Below, one piece after another: positions 33,478 to 42,871 of a stretch of DNA of 64,000 nucleotides. The stretch is from CAMYLY01 sp036397755 (GTDB lineage: Bacteria; Gemmatimonadota; Gemmatimonadetes; Gemmatimonadales; GWC2-71-9). Position numbers and translations under genes: made by a program. The notes under the pieces were generated by a model. It worked only from the letters and a program-made list of their open reading frames with translations. It ran no database searches and had not been told where the DNA came from. Every line of letters starts with the position of its first letter. The first letter of the stretch is position 1. Location: the NCBI GenBank assembly GCA_036397755.1, contig DASWII010000072.1:1-64000 (forward strand). Direction: 5' to 3'.

Positions 33478-34517
33478 ACCGCCCCGAGATCACGACCCCG
33501 GAGGTGCTGCCGGACGAGCGGTCGGCCGACGCCTCGTTGCGCCCGTCGCATCTCGGGGAGTTCGTGGGACAGGACAACGTCAAGGAGAGCCTCCAGATCG
33601 CGATCGAAGCGGCGAAGGGACGCGGGGAGCCGCTCGATCACGTGCTCTTCTTCGGGCCGCCTGGGCTGGGCAAGACCACGCTCGCCATGCTGATCGCGCG
33701 GGAAATGGGCGTCAACATCCGGACCTCCAGCGGCCCCGTGCTCGAACGGGCCGGCGATCTCGTCGGCATGCTCACGACGCTCCGGCACGGTGACATCCTG
33801 TTCATCGACGAGGTGCACCGCCTGCGCCCGCAACTGGAAGAGTTCCTCTATCCCGCGATGGAGGATTACCGCATCGACGTGCGCATCGCCGAGGGCCCCA
33901 ACGCGCAGACCATCCCCATGACGGTCGAACCGTTCACCCTCGTCGGCGCGTCCACCCGTTATGGCATGCTGACGCCGCCCATGCGGGCTCGGTTCGGCCT
34001 CGTCGAGCGCCTGGGCTACTACCCTCCCGAGGACCTCGAGAAGATCGTGGTGCGATCCGCCGGGATTCTGGAGGTCGAGATCGCACGCGAGGGAGCCGGG
34101 GAGATCGCCCGGCGCAGTCGGGGCACGCCCCGCGTCGCGAACCGATTGCTCCGACGCGTGCGCGACTATGCCCAGGTCCGCGCCGACGGCACGATCTCCG
34201 TGGACGTGGCGCAGGCGGCCCTCGCCCGCCTCAACGTCGACGAGTACGGGCTCGACGACATGGATGGGCGCATTCTCCGCATCATCATCGAGAAATACGA
34301 CGGCGGACCGGTGGGGTTGAAGACCATCGCTGTCGCCGTCGGGGAGGATGCGGAGACCCTCGAAGAAGTGTACGAGCCGTTCCTGATTCAGCAGGGATTC
34401 CTGCAGCGAACGCCGCAGGGTCGGATGGCGAGCCCGGCCGCCTACCGACACTTCGGCTTCACGCCGCCGCTCGGCCGAACGGAGCAACCTTCGATGTTCG
34501 GCGACGACGGTGCCTGA
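33474..34517 (+). CDS. ruvB: Holliday junction branch-migration ATPase RuvB
   Basis: 347 aa. AAA+ ATPase with FGPPGLGKTTLA (60-71), LFIDEVHRL (109-117), sensor GASTRYGML and sensor 2 RGTPRVANRLLRRVRD; a C-terminal winged helix follows. It drives branch migration with RuvA. I take GTG 33474, which gives VNRPEITTPE and a four-base overlap with the zinc-ribbon gene. The stop overlaps queA by eight bases. Confidence 0.96.
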   Translation: MNRPEITTPEVLPDERSADASLRPSHLGEFVGQDNVKESLQIAIEAAKGRGEPLDHVLFFGPPGLGKTTLAMLIAREMGVNIRTSSGPVLERAGDLVGMLTTLRHGDILFIDEVHRLRPQLEEFLYPAMEDYRIDVRIAEGPNAQTIPMTVEPFTLVGASTRYGMLTPPMRARFGLVERLGYYPPEDLEKIVVRSAGILEVEIAREGAGEIARRSRGTPRVANRLLRRVRDYAQVRADGTISVDVAQAALARLNVDEYGLDDMDGRILRIIIEKYDGGPVGLKTIAVAVGEDAETLEEVYEPFLIQQGFLQRTPQGRMASPAAYRHFGFTPPLGRTEQPSMFGDDGA

Positions 34518-35556
34518 GTACTCGCCGGCCGACTTCGACTACCCTTACCCTCCAGCCGCGGTCGCCCAGCATCCCCTCACAGACCGCAGTGCCAGCCGTC
34601 TCCTCGTCCTCGACCGATCGTCGGGTGCCATGCGTCACCGGCACTTCACCGACGTGCCGGACCTAATCGCGCCGGGCGATCTGGTGGTCCGCAACGTGAG
34701 TCGCGTCATTCGCGCCCGACTGATCGGCACCCGTGACAACGGGCGCCCGGCCGAGGTGCTCCTGGTGCGCCCCGACCCCGCCGGCGGCTGGATCGCGATG
34801 GTGCATCCCGGGGGGAAACTCAAGCAGGGACGCCGGGTCTCGTTCGGCATCGAGGCGCGGGTCACGATCGCGGCGGTGCTCGGCGGTGGGCTGCGACGAG
34901 TGACCTTCGACGGAATTGCCGTGGAACGGGTGATGGAGCGGTACGGCCACGTTCCGTTGCCCCCCTACATCGATCGCTCCGACGAAGAGGCCGACGTCCA
35001 CCGGTATCAGACTGTGTACGCCAAGACGGATGGAAGCATCGCCGCGCCAACGGCCGGCTTGCACTTCACGCACGCGATCCTCGACCGGCTGCGGGACCGC
35101 GGCGCCACCTTGGCGGATGTCGTACTCCACGTCGGGCCGGGAACGTTCAAGCCGGTGGAGGTCGACGTCCTCACGGACCACGTGATGCACGCCGAGTGGT
35201 ACGACGTTCCCGAAGCGACCGCGCGTGCCGTGGCCGATGCGCGGGCTCGTGGCGGCCGCATCTGGGCCGTTGGCACGACGACGGTACGCACCCTCGAAGC
35301 CGCGGCCACTGACGATCCGTCCACGCCGGTCGCTTCCGGCCGAGGATGGACCGACCTCTTCATCTATCCCCCGCATGCGTTTCGCGTCGTGCAGGGCGTG
35401 CTGACGAATTTCCACCTGCCTCGATCGACGTTGCTCATGCTAGTCGCGGCGTTTGCCGGGTACGACCACACGATGCAAGCCTACCGCGAAGCCGTGGAGC
35501 GCGGGTATCGCCTGTTCAGCTACGGGGACGCGATGGCGATCGCCGATCGTGTTTGA
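34510..35556 (+). CDS. queA: S-adenosylmethionine:tRNA ribosyltransferase-isomerase
   Basis: 348 aa. Adds the epoxycyclopentenyl group from SAM during queuosine synthesis in tRNA. Family segments YPYPPAAVAQHPLTDRSASRLL, YGHVPLPPYIDR, YQTVYAKTDGSIAAPTAGLHF and NFHLPRSTLLMLVAAFAG are intact. It precedes tgt, the preceding step of the same pathway, and the two genes overlap by eight bases. Confidence 0.96.
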   Translation: MPEYSPADFDYPYPPAAVAQHPLTDRSASRLLVLDRSSGAMRHRHFTDVPDLIAPGDLVVRNVSRVIRARLIGTRDNGRPAEVLLVRPDPAGGWIAMVHPGGKLKQGRRVSFGIEARVTIAAVLGGGLRRVTFDGIAVERVMERYGHVPLPPYIDRSDEEADVHRYQTVYAKTDGSIAAPTAGLHFTHAILDRLRDRGATLADVVLHVGPGTFKPVEVDVLTDHVMHAEWYDVPEATARAVADARARGGRIWAVGTTTVRTLEAAATDDPSTPVASGRGWTDLFIYPPHAFRVVQGVLTNFHLPRSTLLMLVAAFAGYDHTMQAYREAVERGYRLFSYGDAMAIADRV

Positions 35557-36679
35557 GTACGAGATTCAGGCGACGACGGCGCGGGCCCGCGCCGGGGTGC
35601 TCGCGCTGCCCCACGGGGCCGTGGAAACGCCATGTTTCATGCCGGTCGGTACGCAAGGGACGGTCCGTGCGCTCTCGACGGCCGACTTGGAGGCCGTCGG
35701 GGCCACGATGATCCTGGCCAACACGTATCACCTCCACGTCCGTCCGGGGGAATCCACGGTCGCCGGGCTCGGCGGCCTGCACCGCTTCATGGCTTGGTCC
35801 AAACCGGTGCTCACTGACTCGGGAGGGTTCCAGATCTTCTCGCTGGAGGGCAGCAGGCGGGTCACGGAGGAGGGGGTCGAATTCCGTTCGCACGTCGACG
35901 GGGGGCGCCGCCACCTGACGCCCGAGCGGGCCGTCGAGATCCAGTGGACGCTCGGAAGCGACGTGGCGATGGCGTTCGACCACCTGGTCCCCGGGGGAGC
36001 CGACGCCGCGATCGCGCGGGACGCTCTCGACCGCACGCGCCGGTGGCTGGAGCGCTGCCGCCGGCGCCATCAGGCGCTCGCGAGCGACGCGCCCGATCGG
36101 CAAACGCTCTGGCCTATCGTGCAAGGCGCCGGACACCGGGACCTGCGCGATCGTGCCGCAAGGGACGTTCTCGACACGGGGGACTGGACGGGCGTCGCCG
36201 TCGGAGGACTGGCGGTCGGTGAACCCAAGCCCGTGATGTACGAGGTCCTGGAGGCCGTCGACGAGCGGTTGCCCCGAAAGCAGCCGCGTTATCTTATGGG
36301 TGTCGGGTTCCCAGTGGACCTTCTGGAAGCGATCGCACGAGGGATGGATCTCTTCGATTGCGTGGCCCCGACACGGAACGGGCGGAACGGATCGGCATAC
36401 ACTCCTGACGGCCCCATCAACATTCGCAACGCTTCGTACCGGACCGACGGCGGTCCGCTCGATCCGCGCTGCGACTGTGAAACGTGTCGCACGTACTCTC
36501 GAGGGTACCTCAGGCATCTGTTTGTGGCCGACGAGTTGCTCGGACTGCGACTCCTCTCGCTCCACAACGTGCGCTTTCTGATCGCCCTGGCCGGCGAAGC
36601 ACGACAGCGGATCGCGGCGGGCGACTTCGACCCGTGGCACCGCGCATGGATCAACCGATACACGACGGGACGAATGTGA
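35549..36679 (+). CDS. tgt: tRNA-guanine transglycosylase
   Basis: 376 aa. Exchanges guanine-34 for preQ1 in tRNAs with GUN anticodons. LTDSGGFQIFS (Asp90, acid/base), LFDCVAPTRNGR (Asp270, nucleophile) and the zinc site Cys308, Cys310, Cys313 and His323 (CDCETC, then RGYLRHLF) are present. The GTG at 35549 gives VFEYEIQ. It ends on ATGTGA, within which yajC starts. Confidence 0.96.
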   Translation: MFEYEIQATTARARAGVLALPHGAVETPCFMPVGTQGTVRALSTADLEAVGATMILANTYHLHVRPGESTVAGLGGLHRFMAWSKPVLTDSGGFQIFSLEGSRRVTEEGVEFRSHVDGGRRHLTPERAVEIQWTLGSDVAMAFDHLVPGGADAAIARDALDRTRRWLERCRRRHQALASDAPDRQTLWPIVQGAGHRDLRDRAARDVLDTGDWTGVAVGGLAVGEPKPVMYEVLEAVDERLPRKQPRYLMGVGFPVDLLEAIARGMDLFDCVAPTRNGRNGSAYTPDGPINIRNASYRTDGGPLDPRCDCETCRTYSRGYLRHLFVADELLGLRLLSLHNVRFLIALAGEARQRIAAGDFDPWHRAWINRYTTGRM

Positions 36680-36993
36680 ACTCGATGCTGTTGGCCCTCA
36701 GTCTGTTTGCGCCCACCGGCCAGCCCGGTGGCCGCACCACGCTGCTGTTCTTCGGGCAGATGGCCGCGATCATCGCCATCTTCTACTACTTCTTCATTCG
36801 CCCGAACGCACAGAAGGAAAAGCGGCATCGCGAGCGGCTGAGTCGGATCAAGAAGGGAGATCGCGTCGTGACGGTTGGCGGGATCATCGGCGAGGTCGTG
36901 CACATCAAGGACGACGAGCTCACCGTGAAATCCGGCGAGTCCCGTGTGGTGGTGCAACGCGGACGCGTCGCCGAGGTCGTCGGAGACGAGTGA
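36676..36993 (+). CDS. yajC: Sec translocon accessory protein YajC
   Basis: 105 aa. One membrane helix (about 22-40, FFGQMAAIIAIFYYFFIRP) is followed by the conserved cytoplasmic part (KKGDRVVTVGGIIGEVVHIKDD). YajC associates with SecDF, but secD and secF are not in the window, although tgt-yajC-secDF is the classic order. GTG 36676 overlaps the tgt stop; ATG 36685 is an alternative. Confidence 0.93.
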   Translation: MNSMLLALSLFAPTGQPGGRTTLLFFGQMAAIIAIFYYFFIRPNAQKEKRHRERLSRIKKGDRVVTVGGIIGEVVHIKDDELTVKSGESRVVVQRGRVAEVVGDE

Positions 36994-37544
36994 TCGTGGC
37001 CCTCCGCCCCATCCACCTCCTCGGATCGCCCATCTTGCGGCAGGTGTCCGCCGCCGTCGGCACGGTCGACGCCACGGTACGGACCCTCGTGCAAGACCTG
37101 ATCGACACGATGCATGCCGACAGCGGCATCGGACTCGCGGCCAACCAGATAGGGGTGGCCTCACAGGTGGCGGTGGTCGAGGTTGAGGATGGTAGTGAGC
37201 CCATCGTCCTGATCGACCCGGTGGTGACCGCGCGCGAGGGGCGGGAACGTGGCGAGGAAGGGTGTCTCTCGATTCCCGATCTGTTCGGCGACATTGACCG
37301 TGCCCGGCACATCACCTTCGAGACCACCACGCTGAACAACGAGCGCGTGACGTTATCGGCGGAGGGACTCGAGGCCCGCGCGATTCAGCATGAAGTCGAC
37401 CATCTACATGGCGTGCTGTTCATCGATCATCTGAGCCCACTCAAGCGACGTATGCTGTTGGCCAAATGGAAGAAGGCCCGCAAGGGGAAGACGGGATACC
37501 TGAAGGAGGTCACGGCTCAGGACGAGCCTATGGCCGGGCGGTAA
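36990..37544 (+). CDS. def: Peptide deformylase
   Basis: 184 aa. Removes the formyl group from nascent proteins. All three motifs are present: GIGLAANQIG (47-56), EEGCLSIP (metal ligand Cys92) and QHEVDHLHG (His134, Glu135, His138). Position 52 is Asn, where Pro is common, which the motif allows. Immediately upstream of fmt, the formylating enzyme, with one base between stop and start. Confidence 0.96.
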   Translation: MIVALRPIHLLGSPILRQVSAAVGTVDATVRTLVQDLIDTMHADSGIGLAANQIGVASQVAVVEVEDGSEPIVLIDPVVTAREGRERGEEGCLSIPDLFGDIDRARHITFETTTLNNERVTLSAEGLEARAIQHEVDHLHGVLFIDHLSPLKRRMLLAKWKKARKGKTGYLKEVTAQDEPMAGR

Positions 37545-37545
37545 C

Positions 37546-38478
37546 GTGCGATCAGTCTTCTTCGGCACTCCGGACTTCGCGGTGCCGTCACTCCGCGCCC
37601 TCGTCGGCGAGGGCTTCGACGTCGCGGCGGTCGTCACCCAACCCGATCGCCCGCAGGGGCGATCGCGCTCGACACGGATTCCGTCACCCGTGAAGCAAGT
37701 CGCCACGGACGAAGGGATCGACGTGCTGCAACCCGAACAGCCCAACGACCCGCAGTTCCTCGAGGAGCTGAGCGCGCTCCGTCCGGACATAGGCATCGTG
37801 GTGGCGTACGGCCACATCCTCAAACCCCACATCCTGGCCGTCCCCACGCGCGGCATGGTGAATGTCCATGCGTCCCTGCTCCCGAAGCTGCGCGGCGCGG
37901 CTCCCATCGTGCACGCGATCCTCGAGAGACTCGACACGACGGGCGTGTCCATCATGGAGATGGACGCCGGCATGGATACCGGGCCGATCCTCCATCAAGT
38001 GTCGACGCCGATCGCGACCGACGAGACGGGCGGTGAACTCACGGTGCGACTGGCGGAACTCGGCGCGCTCGCCCTGATCGAGGCGCTCGCCCTGCTCACC
38101 ACCAACTCCGCGCTGCGAGTACAGCAGGACCATCATCACGCCAGCTACGCCCCGAAGATCTCACGCGAGATGGCACGTATCCGCTGGGAGGAGCCGGCCG
38201 AACGAATCGGACGGCAGGTACGCGCGTTCGATCCGGATCCAGGCGCGTGGACCAGTCTTGGACGGCGTGATATCAAACTGTTCGGACCACGGCTGGCCGA
38301 CGATTGGGTCACGGATGACGCCCCAGGGCAGATCATCGAGACGGACCCTGCGCTCGTGGTCACGGCTGGGGATGGCGCGCTGCAGTTTCTCGACGTGCAG
38401 CCTGCCGGAAAGGCTCGCATGAGCGCCGTGGAATGGCTCCGGGGCCGCGGGGCGACCAAAGCACAGCGCTTCGGATGA
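37546..38478 (+). CDS. fmt: Methionyl-tRNA formyltransferase
   Basis: 310 aa. Formylates initiator Met-tRNA from 10-formyl-THF. The catalytic triad is Asn106, His108 (MVNVHASLLPKLRGAAPI) and Asp144 (MDAGMDTGPIL). The C-terminal OB-like domain is present. GTG start; the stop overlaps thiE as ATGA. Confidence 0.96.
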   Translation: MRSVFFGTPDFAVPSLRALVGEGFDVAAVVTQPDRPQGRSRSTRIPSPVKQVATDEGIDVLQPEQPNDPQFLEELSALRPDIGIVVAYGHILKPHILAVPTRGMVNVHASLLPKLRGAAPIVHAILERLDTTGVSIMEMDAGMDTGPILHQVSTPIATDETGGELTVRLAELGALALIEALALLTTNSALRVQQDHHHASYAPKISREMARIRWEEPAERIGRQVRAFDPDPGAWTSLGRRDIKLFGPRLADDWVTDDAPGQIIETDPALVVTAGDGALQFLDVQPAGKARMSAVEWLRGRGATKAQRFG

Positions 38479-39095
38479 CCCCTGTGCCACGCGTGCACGC
38501 GGTGACGGACGACCGCGTGCTCGCTCACCGCGACTTCCCGGCCCGGCTCGCGTCCCTCCGCGGGGTGGATGACCTGGCGGTGCACGTGCGATCGAGAACA
38601 CGCCCGGCCGCGGAACTCATGTCCGTGATCCGCAGGTGTCGCGAACTGGCGCTCACGGTGGTGGTCAACGACCGCGTCGACCTCGCGCTGGCCGCCGCGA
38701 CCGACGGTATCCACCTGCCCGCCGACGGCCTCCCCACCGAGAGCGCACGGCGGCTGGCCGGTCCCGCCGTGTGGATCGGATGCTCCGCTCACACCCCGGA
38801 CGAAGCGCGCGCCGCCACCAAAACCGGAGCGGACTACGTCTACCTTGGTCCCATATGGGCGACCGCGTCCCATCCACTCCGGCCGCCCCTGGGGATCGCC
38901 GCGGTAGCGGCGGTCCCCGACGCGCGCGTCATCGCCATCGGTGGCGTGACGGCGGCTCGCGCCCCGGACTGCCGACGCGCGGGCGCCCACGGCATCGCCG
39001 CCATCAGCGCCATCTGGGACACCCCCGATCCCGGCGCGGCGGCCCGTGAGCTCCTGCTATCTTTTCTCCATGGGACGGAGAGTGAAGCACAATGA
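38475..39095 (+). CDS. thiE: Thiamine-phosphate synthase
   Basis: 206 aa. Couples the pyrimidine and thiazole units. TIM-barrel signatures: AVTDDRVL near the start, VVVNDRVDLALAAATDGIHLPADGL, YVYLGPIWATASHP and VIAIGGVTAARA. The phosphate and Mg-binding Asp/Lys set is only partly conserved by eye, with GRT/S-type loops replaced by GCSAHTPDEA. It could also be read as the TenI branch; the neighbouring thiS and thiG support a thiamine role either way. Confidence 0.85.
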   Translation: MTPVPRVHAVTDDRVLAHRDFPARLASLRGVDDLAVHVRSRTRPAAELMSVIRRCRELALTVVVNDRVDLALAAATDGIHLPADGLPTESARRLAGPAVWIGCSAHTPDEARAATKTGADYVYLGPIWATASHPLRPPLGIAAVAAVPDARVIAIGGVTAARAPDCRRAGAHGIAAISAIWDTPDPGAAARELLLSFLHGTESEAQ

Positions 39096-39304
39096 GTGAT
39101 GCAGGCATGATCACCGTGAACGGGCGTGCCCGGCCACTGGAGGCACCCACCTCACTCCTGCGCCTCCTCGAGCAGTTGGCGCTGGATCCGCGGGCGGTCG
39201 TGGTCGAGCTGAATCGCGAGATCGTGCGGCGACCCCAACTCGCCGATACGCGGGTCCAGCCGGGCGATCAGCTCGAGCTGGTGCATTTTGTGGGGGGAGG
39301 ATAG
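39092..39304 (+). CDS. thiS: Sulfur carrier protein ThiS
   Basis: 70 aa, ubiquitin fold. It starts with a short extension before MITVNGRARPL and ends VHFVGGG; the terminal Gly-Gly is thiocarboxylated and delivers sulfur to ThiG. ATGA overlap with thiE and two bases to thiG. Confidence 0.94.
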   Translation: MSDAGMITVNGRARPLEAPTSLLRLLEQLALDPRAVVVELNREIVRRPQLADTRVQPGDQLELVHFVGGG

Positions 39305-39306
39305 TC

Positions 39307-40104
39307 ATGGCCACCAGTGCGGCAACGGAGCTCGACACGCCACTCACGATCGCGGGACGGACCTTTCGGTCGCGACTCATGGTGGGGACGGGAAAGTACC
39401 GGAGCAACAGCCTCATGGGCGCCGCGTTGGATGCATCCGGCGCCGAAATCGTGACCGTGGCCGTCCGGCGGGTGGATCTCGATCGTTCCAAAGAGGAAGG
39501 GATTCTCTACCATCTCGACACGGCCAAGTACTTCCTGCTGGCGAATACGGCGGGCTGTTACTCGGCCGAGGACGCCATTCGCTATGCCAGACTGGCTCGG
39601 GAAGCCGGGTTCAACGAGTTCATCAAGCTCGAGGTGATCGGCGACCAACCGACGCTTCTCCCCGACACCGAAGGACTGCTGCAGGCCGCCAAAGCGCTCG
39701 TGGCGGAGGGGTTCGCTGTGATGGCGTACACCAACGACGACTTGGTGACGGCGCTGCGGCTCGAGGACCTGGGCTGTGCGGCCGTGATGCCGCTCGCGTC
39801 CCCGATCGGGTCTGGGTTGGGACTCGTGAATCCGTACACAGTTCGGACGATCAAACAGCGATTGGCGTGCCCGGTCATCGTGGATGCGGGTGTCGGGACC
39901 GCGTCCGACGCGTGCATCACCATGGAACAGGGTGTGGATGGGATCCTCATGAACACCGCGCTCGCCGAAGCACGGGACCCAGTGCGTATGGCCACCGCGA
40001 TGCGGCTGGCCGTCGAGGCGGGGCGGGAGGCGTTCCTCGCCGGACGGATGCCTCGCCGCGAGATCGCGGTTCCGTCGAGCCCTACGACGGGTCTGCTGGA
40101 CTGA
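39307..40104 (+). CDS. thiG: Thiazole synthase
   Basis: 265 aa. Builds thiazole phosphate from DXP, dehydroglycine and ThiS-thiocarboxylate. The Schiff-base Lys is Lys107 (FIKLEVIGD). RLMVGTGKYRS, PLASPIGSGLG and VDAGVGTASDA are family blocks. thiF, thiO/thiH and thiC are not in the window. Confidence 0.96.
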   Translation: MATSAATELDTPLTIAGRTFRSRLMVGTGKYRSNSLMGAALDASGAEIVTVAVRRVDLDRSKEEGILYHLDTAKYFLLANTAGCYSAEDAIRYARLAREAGFNEFIKLEVIGDQPTLLPDTEGLLQAAKALVAEGFAVMAYTNDDLVTALRLEDLGCAAVMPLASPIGSGLGLVNPYTVRTIKQRLACPVIVDAGVGTASDACITMEQGVDGILMNTALAEARDPVRMATAMRLAVEAGREAFLAGRMPRREIAVPSSPTTGLLD

Positions 40105-40106
40105 CC

Positions 40107-41345
40107 GTGGAGGCGGGGCGTGCGGCCCGCGAGGCGGCCCTCGCGATCCTCCAAGGCGTGCGGGCTGGAGACGGCTGGGACGATGTGCTCGCCGCGGCGA
40201 TCGCTCCCCTCAAAGGTGACGACGCGCGGCTGGCCCACGAGATCGCCGCGGGCGTGTTGCGGATGCGCCGCCCCCTGGACGAGCGCCTCTCCGCGCTTGC
40301 GTCGGCGTGGGAGACGACCTCTGACGACCTCAAGGATCTGGCACGGATCGGGGCGTTTCAGTTACTCGTGCTCGATCGCGTCCCGCCGTACGCGGCCGTG
40401 CAAACCACCGTAGAAGCCGCGAAACATGCCGTGGGGGTGGGCGGAAGCCGGTTCGTCAACGCCATTCTCCGCCGCCTGGCGACGGGCGGCGCCGTGACCA
40501 CGGATTTCGCCAACGGTTTTGCCACACACCCCGACTGGCTGATCACGCGCTGGACCGCGCGGTTCGGCGTCGAGGCGACCGCTAGGCTGCTCGAGCACAA
40601 CGATGAACGCCCCGACATGACCCTGGTACCTTACCGCTGGACCGTCGACCGGCTGGCGCAGGCTCTCACCCACCGCGACATTCCGTTCCGCCCGGCAGCC
40701 TTTGGAACGGGATTTGTCGTGGCCACGGGTCGAGCCTCCGACTTTCCGGGATTCGCGGAAGGCGCGTTCCTCGTGCAGGACGCTGCCCAATCGGCGTTGC
40801 TCGAGTTCGCGCGGCTGCCGAGCAGCAGCATGATCTGGGATGCGTGCGCCGCTCCCGGGGGAAAGGCGCTGTGTTTGGCCCGGAGCGGAGTCGTGCTGGC
40901 CACCGACCTGCGGAGTGCTCGGGTGACTCGGCTGCGCGAGTCGTCGCGCCGGTGCGGCGCCGAGATGCTCGTGGCGGTGGCTGATGCGCGCCGGTCGCCA
41001 TTCCGCGACGAGCAGTTCGACGCTGTGTTGGTCGATGCCCCCTGCACGGCCACCGGGACGATGCGTCGTCATCCCGACGCCCGGTGGCGTTTGGATGCGA
41101 GGATGATCACGCGGGCGGCGGAGTTGCAGCGCACCATATTGGACGGCGCGGCGCCAGCGGTCCGGCGGCGCGGGGTACTCGTGTATCTGACGTGCTCGCT
41201 GGAACCCGAGGAGAACGACGAGCAGGTGGAGGCTTTCTTGTCGACGCACCCGAACTTCCGGCGAACCACCGAAGATCGCTTCCTGTTTCCACCCGACCGT
41301 GGAACCGATGGTGGATTCGGGGCCCGGCTGGAACGCGTGGCATGA
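40107..41345 (+). CDS. rsmB: 16S rRNA m5C967 methyltransferase, RsmB/Sun family
   Basis: 412 aa from GTG 40107. An N-terminal NusB-like domain (about 1-130) is followed by the methyltransferase domain with DACAAPGGK (245-253), VLVDAPCTATG (Cys313, release base) and YLTCSLEPEEN (Cys363, nucleophile). Both cysteines of the m5C mechanism are present. The stop overlaps the PASTA gene as ATGA. Confidence 0.92.
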   Translation: MEAGRAAREAALAILQGVRAGDGWDDVLAAAIAPLKGDDARLAHEIAAGVLRMRRPLDERLSALASAWETTSDDLKDLARIGAFQLLVLDRVPPYAAVQTTVEAAKHAVGVGGSRFVNAILRRLATGGAVTTDFANGFATHPDWLITRWTARFGVEATARLLEHNDERPDMTLVPYRWTVDRLAQALTHRDIPFRPAAFGTGFVVATGRASDFPGFAEGAFLVQDAAQSALLEFARLPSSSMIWDACAAPGGKALCLARSGVVLATDLRSARVTRLRESSRRCGAEMLVAVADARRSPFRDEQFDAVLVDAPCTATGTMRRHPDARWRLDARMITRAAELQRTILDGAAPAVRRRGVLVYLTCSLEPEENDEQVEAFLSTHPNFRRTTEDRFLFPPDRGTDGGFGARLERVA

Positions 41346-42199
41346 GGCGACCCCGGCAGGCCGAGCGACGCGCCGTCTGGATGCAGGCGCTGCGGGCGCA
41401 GGCGGTCCGTGCGCGCACAGCGCTGAGCGGCCGCGTCGGCCCACTCGGGGAGCGGTGGCGGCCGTTCGTGTCCCGGATGCGCAGCCATCCTGCGGCGCTG
41501 CTCGGCGCGGGCTTCATGCTGATGTTCGCCTTCGGATACCTTATCGCGGCATTGGTGCTCTTTCCGGCGCCGATCTTCGCGCAGACACGAATGGTCCCAC
41601 GGCTGCTGGATCTGGAGCGCGAAACGGCCGAGAGTCGTTTGACGGAGTCAGGCCTGGTCCTCGGGCAGGCGGACGTTGAGAGTCACCCGAGCAGCCCGCG
41701 AGGGAGGGTGACCTGGCAGAGTCCGCCGCCAGGCGTGCGCGTGCCCGAAGGCTCGGTCGTGCGCATCACCGTGAGCGGGGGGCCGCAGCGCGTGGCCGTG
41801 CCGGACCTTGTCGGCTACGACATCCAGGCGGCACGGGCGTTGGTGGAGGCCGCCGGACTCGCCGTGGGCCGGGTGGACGCCACTCAGGCGCCGGCGCCCC
41901 AGGGCGTAGTCGTGAGCACCCGGCCGCCGACGGGCGCGACACTGCTTCCTGGTGGTGAGGTGATACTCATGGTGAGTGTCGGAGCCCCCACGATCACCGT
42001 GCCGGACCTTACCGGACTGACGAGGGATTCCGCCGGTGCCGTGCTGGAGGAAGTGGGGCTCACGCTGGGTACCTCACTGCGTCGCACGTCGACGCGTGGG
42101 GCGCCGGATACCGTGATCGAACAAGACCCGGCCCCCGGGACCTTGAGTGCGCCGGGCACCGTGGTCAACATACGCATCGCAAGGAGACCGTCGGAATGA
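41342..42199 (+). CDS. Single-pass membrane protein with three PASTA domains
   Basis: 285 aa. A basic cytoplasmic tail of about 50 residues, one membrane helix (about 51-75), then three PASTA repeats (about 82-148, 149-218 and 219-285) with VPDLVGYD and VPDLTGLT openings and SPPPGVRVPEGS-type ends. PASTA domains bind uncrosslinked peptidoglycan or muropeptides and usually sit on kinases or PBPs. Here there is no kinase domain. It may sense or tether the cell wall alone, or pair with a soluble kinase. ATGA overlaps on both sides. Confidence 0.88.
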   Translation: MRRPRQAERRAVWMQALRAQAVRARTALSGRVGPLGERWRPFVSRMRSHPAALLGAGFMLMFAFGYLIAALVLFPAPIFAQTRMVPRLLDLERETAESRLTESGLVLGQADVESHPSSPRGRVTWQSPPPGVRVPEGSVVRITVSGGPQRVAVPDLVGYDIQAARALVEAAGLAVGRVDATQAPAPQGVVVSTRPPTGATLLPGGEVILMVSVGAPTITVPDLTGLTRDSAGAVLEEVGLTLGTSLRRTSTRGAPDTVIEQDPAPGTLSAPGTVVNIRIARRPSE

Positions 42200-42867
42200 G
42201 CCGCAGTGTCGTGATCGCCCCGAGTGTGCTGGCCGCGGATCTGGGCAGCCTGGCGGACCAGGTCACCGCCGTGACCGAGGGTGGCGCCGAGTGGATTCAC
42301 GTCGATGTGATGGACGGCCACTTCGTGCCCAATCTCACGTTCGGGGTTCCGCTGCTGCGCGCGTTGCGCCGCGTGACCGATCTGCCACTCGATGTCCATC
42401 TGATGGTCGAGCGCCCGGAGACCTATATTTCCACGTTCGCGGCGGCCGGCGCGAACGTGTTCACGTTTCATCCCGAAGCCACCCGGCATGTGCAGCGGCA
42501 CCTCGACCAAGTGCGGGAGGCCGGCATGCGAGCGGGGCTGGCGTTGAACCCTGGCACGCCGCTGGCGCTGGCCGACGAGGTCGTCGGTGATATCGATCTG
42601 TTGCTGATCATGTCCGTGAACCCAGGATTTGGGGGGCAGCGGTACTTGCCGGCGTCCACGGCAAAGATCGTGCGGGCCCGGGCGCTGCTTGATCGGGTCC
42701 AAAGCGGGGCGCGACTCGAAGTCGACGGCGGCATCAGCCGCGAGACGATCGGGGCCGCGTGGCAGGCGGGAGCGGATACGTTTGTGGTGGGGTCCGCCCT
42801 GTTCGGGGCGGACGACCCCACCAGCGAAGTGCGTGAACTGCGAAACCGGTGTGCATTCAAGGCGTAG
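42196..42867 (+). CDS. rpe: Ribulose-phosphate 3-epimerase
   Basis: 223 aa. Interconverts Ru5P and Xu5P in the pentose phosphate pathway. APSVLAADLG, HVDVMDGHFVPNLTFG, LMVERPETYI, MSVNPGFGGQ and VDGGI are the classic blocks, with His, Asp, His and Asp metal ligands present. Confidence 0.96.
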   Translation: MSRSVVIAPSVLAADLGSLADQVTAVTEGGAEWIHVDVMDGHFVPNLTFGVPLLRALRRVTDLPLDVHLMVERPETYISTFAAAGANVFTFHPEATRHVQRHLDQVREAGMRAGLALNPGTPLALADEVVGDIDLLLIMSVNPGFGGQRYLPASTAKIVRARALLDRVQSGARLEVDGGISRETIGAAWQAGADTFVVGSALFGADDPTSEVRELRNRCAFKA

Positions 42868-42871
42868 CCAA

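Noticed and set aside
37137..37166. Asn instead of Pro in deformylase motif 1 (GIGLAANQIG)
   Set aside because: The motif is GxGxAAxQ, so this position is variable and activity should not be affected.
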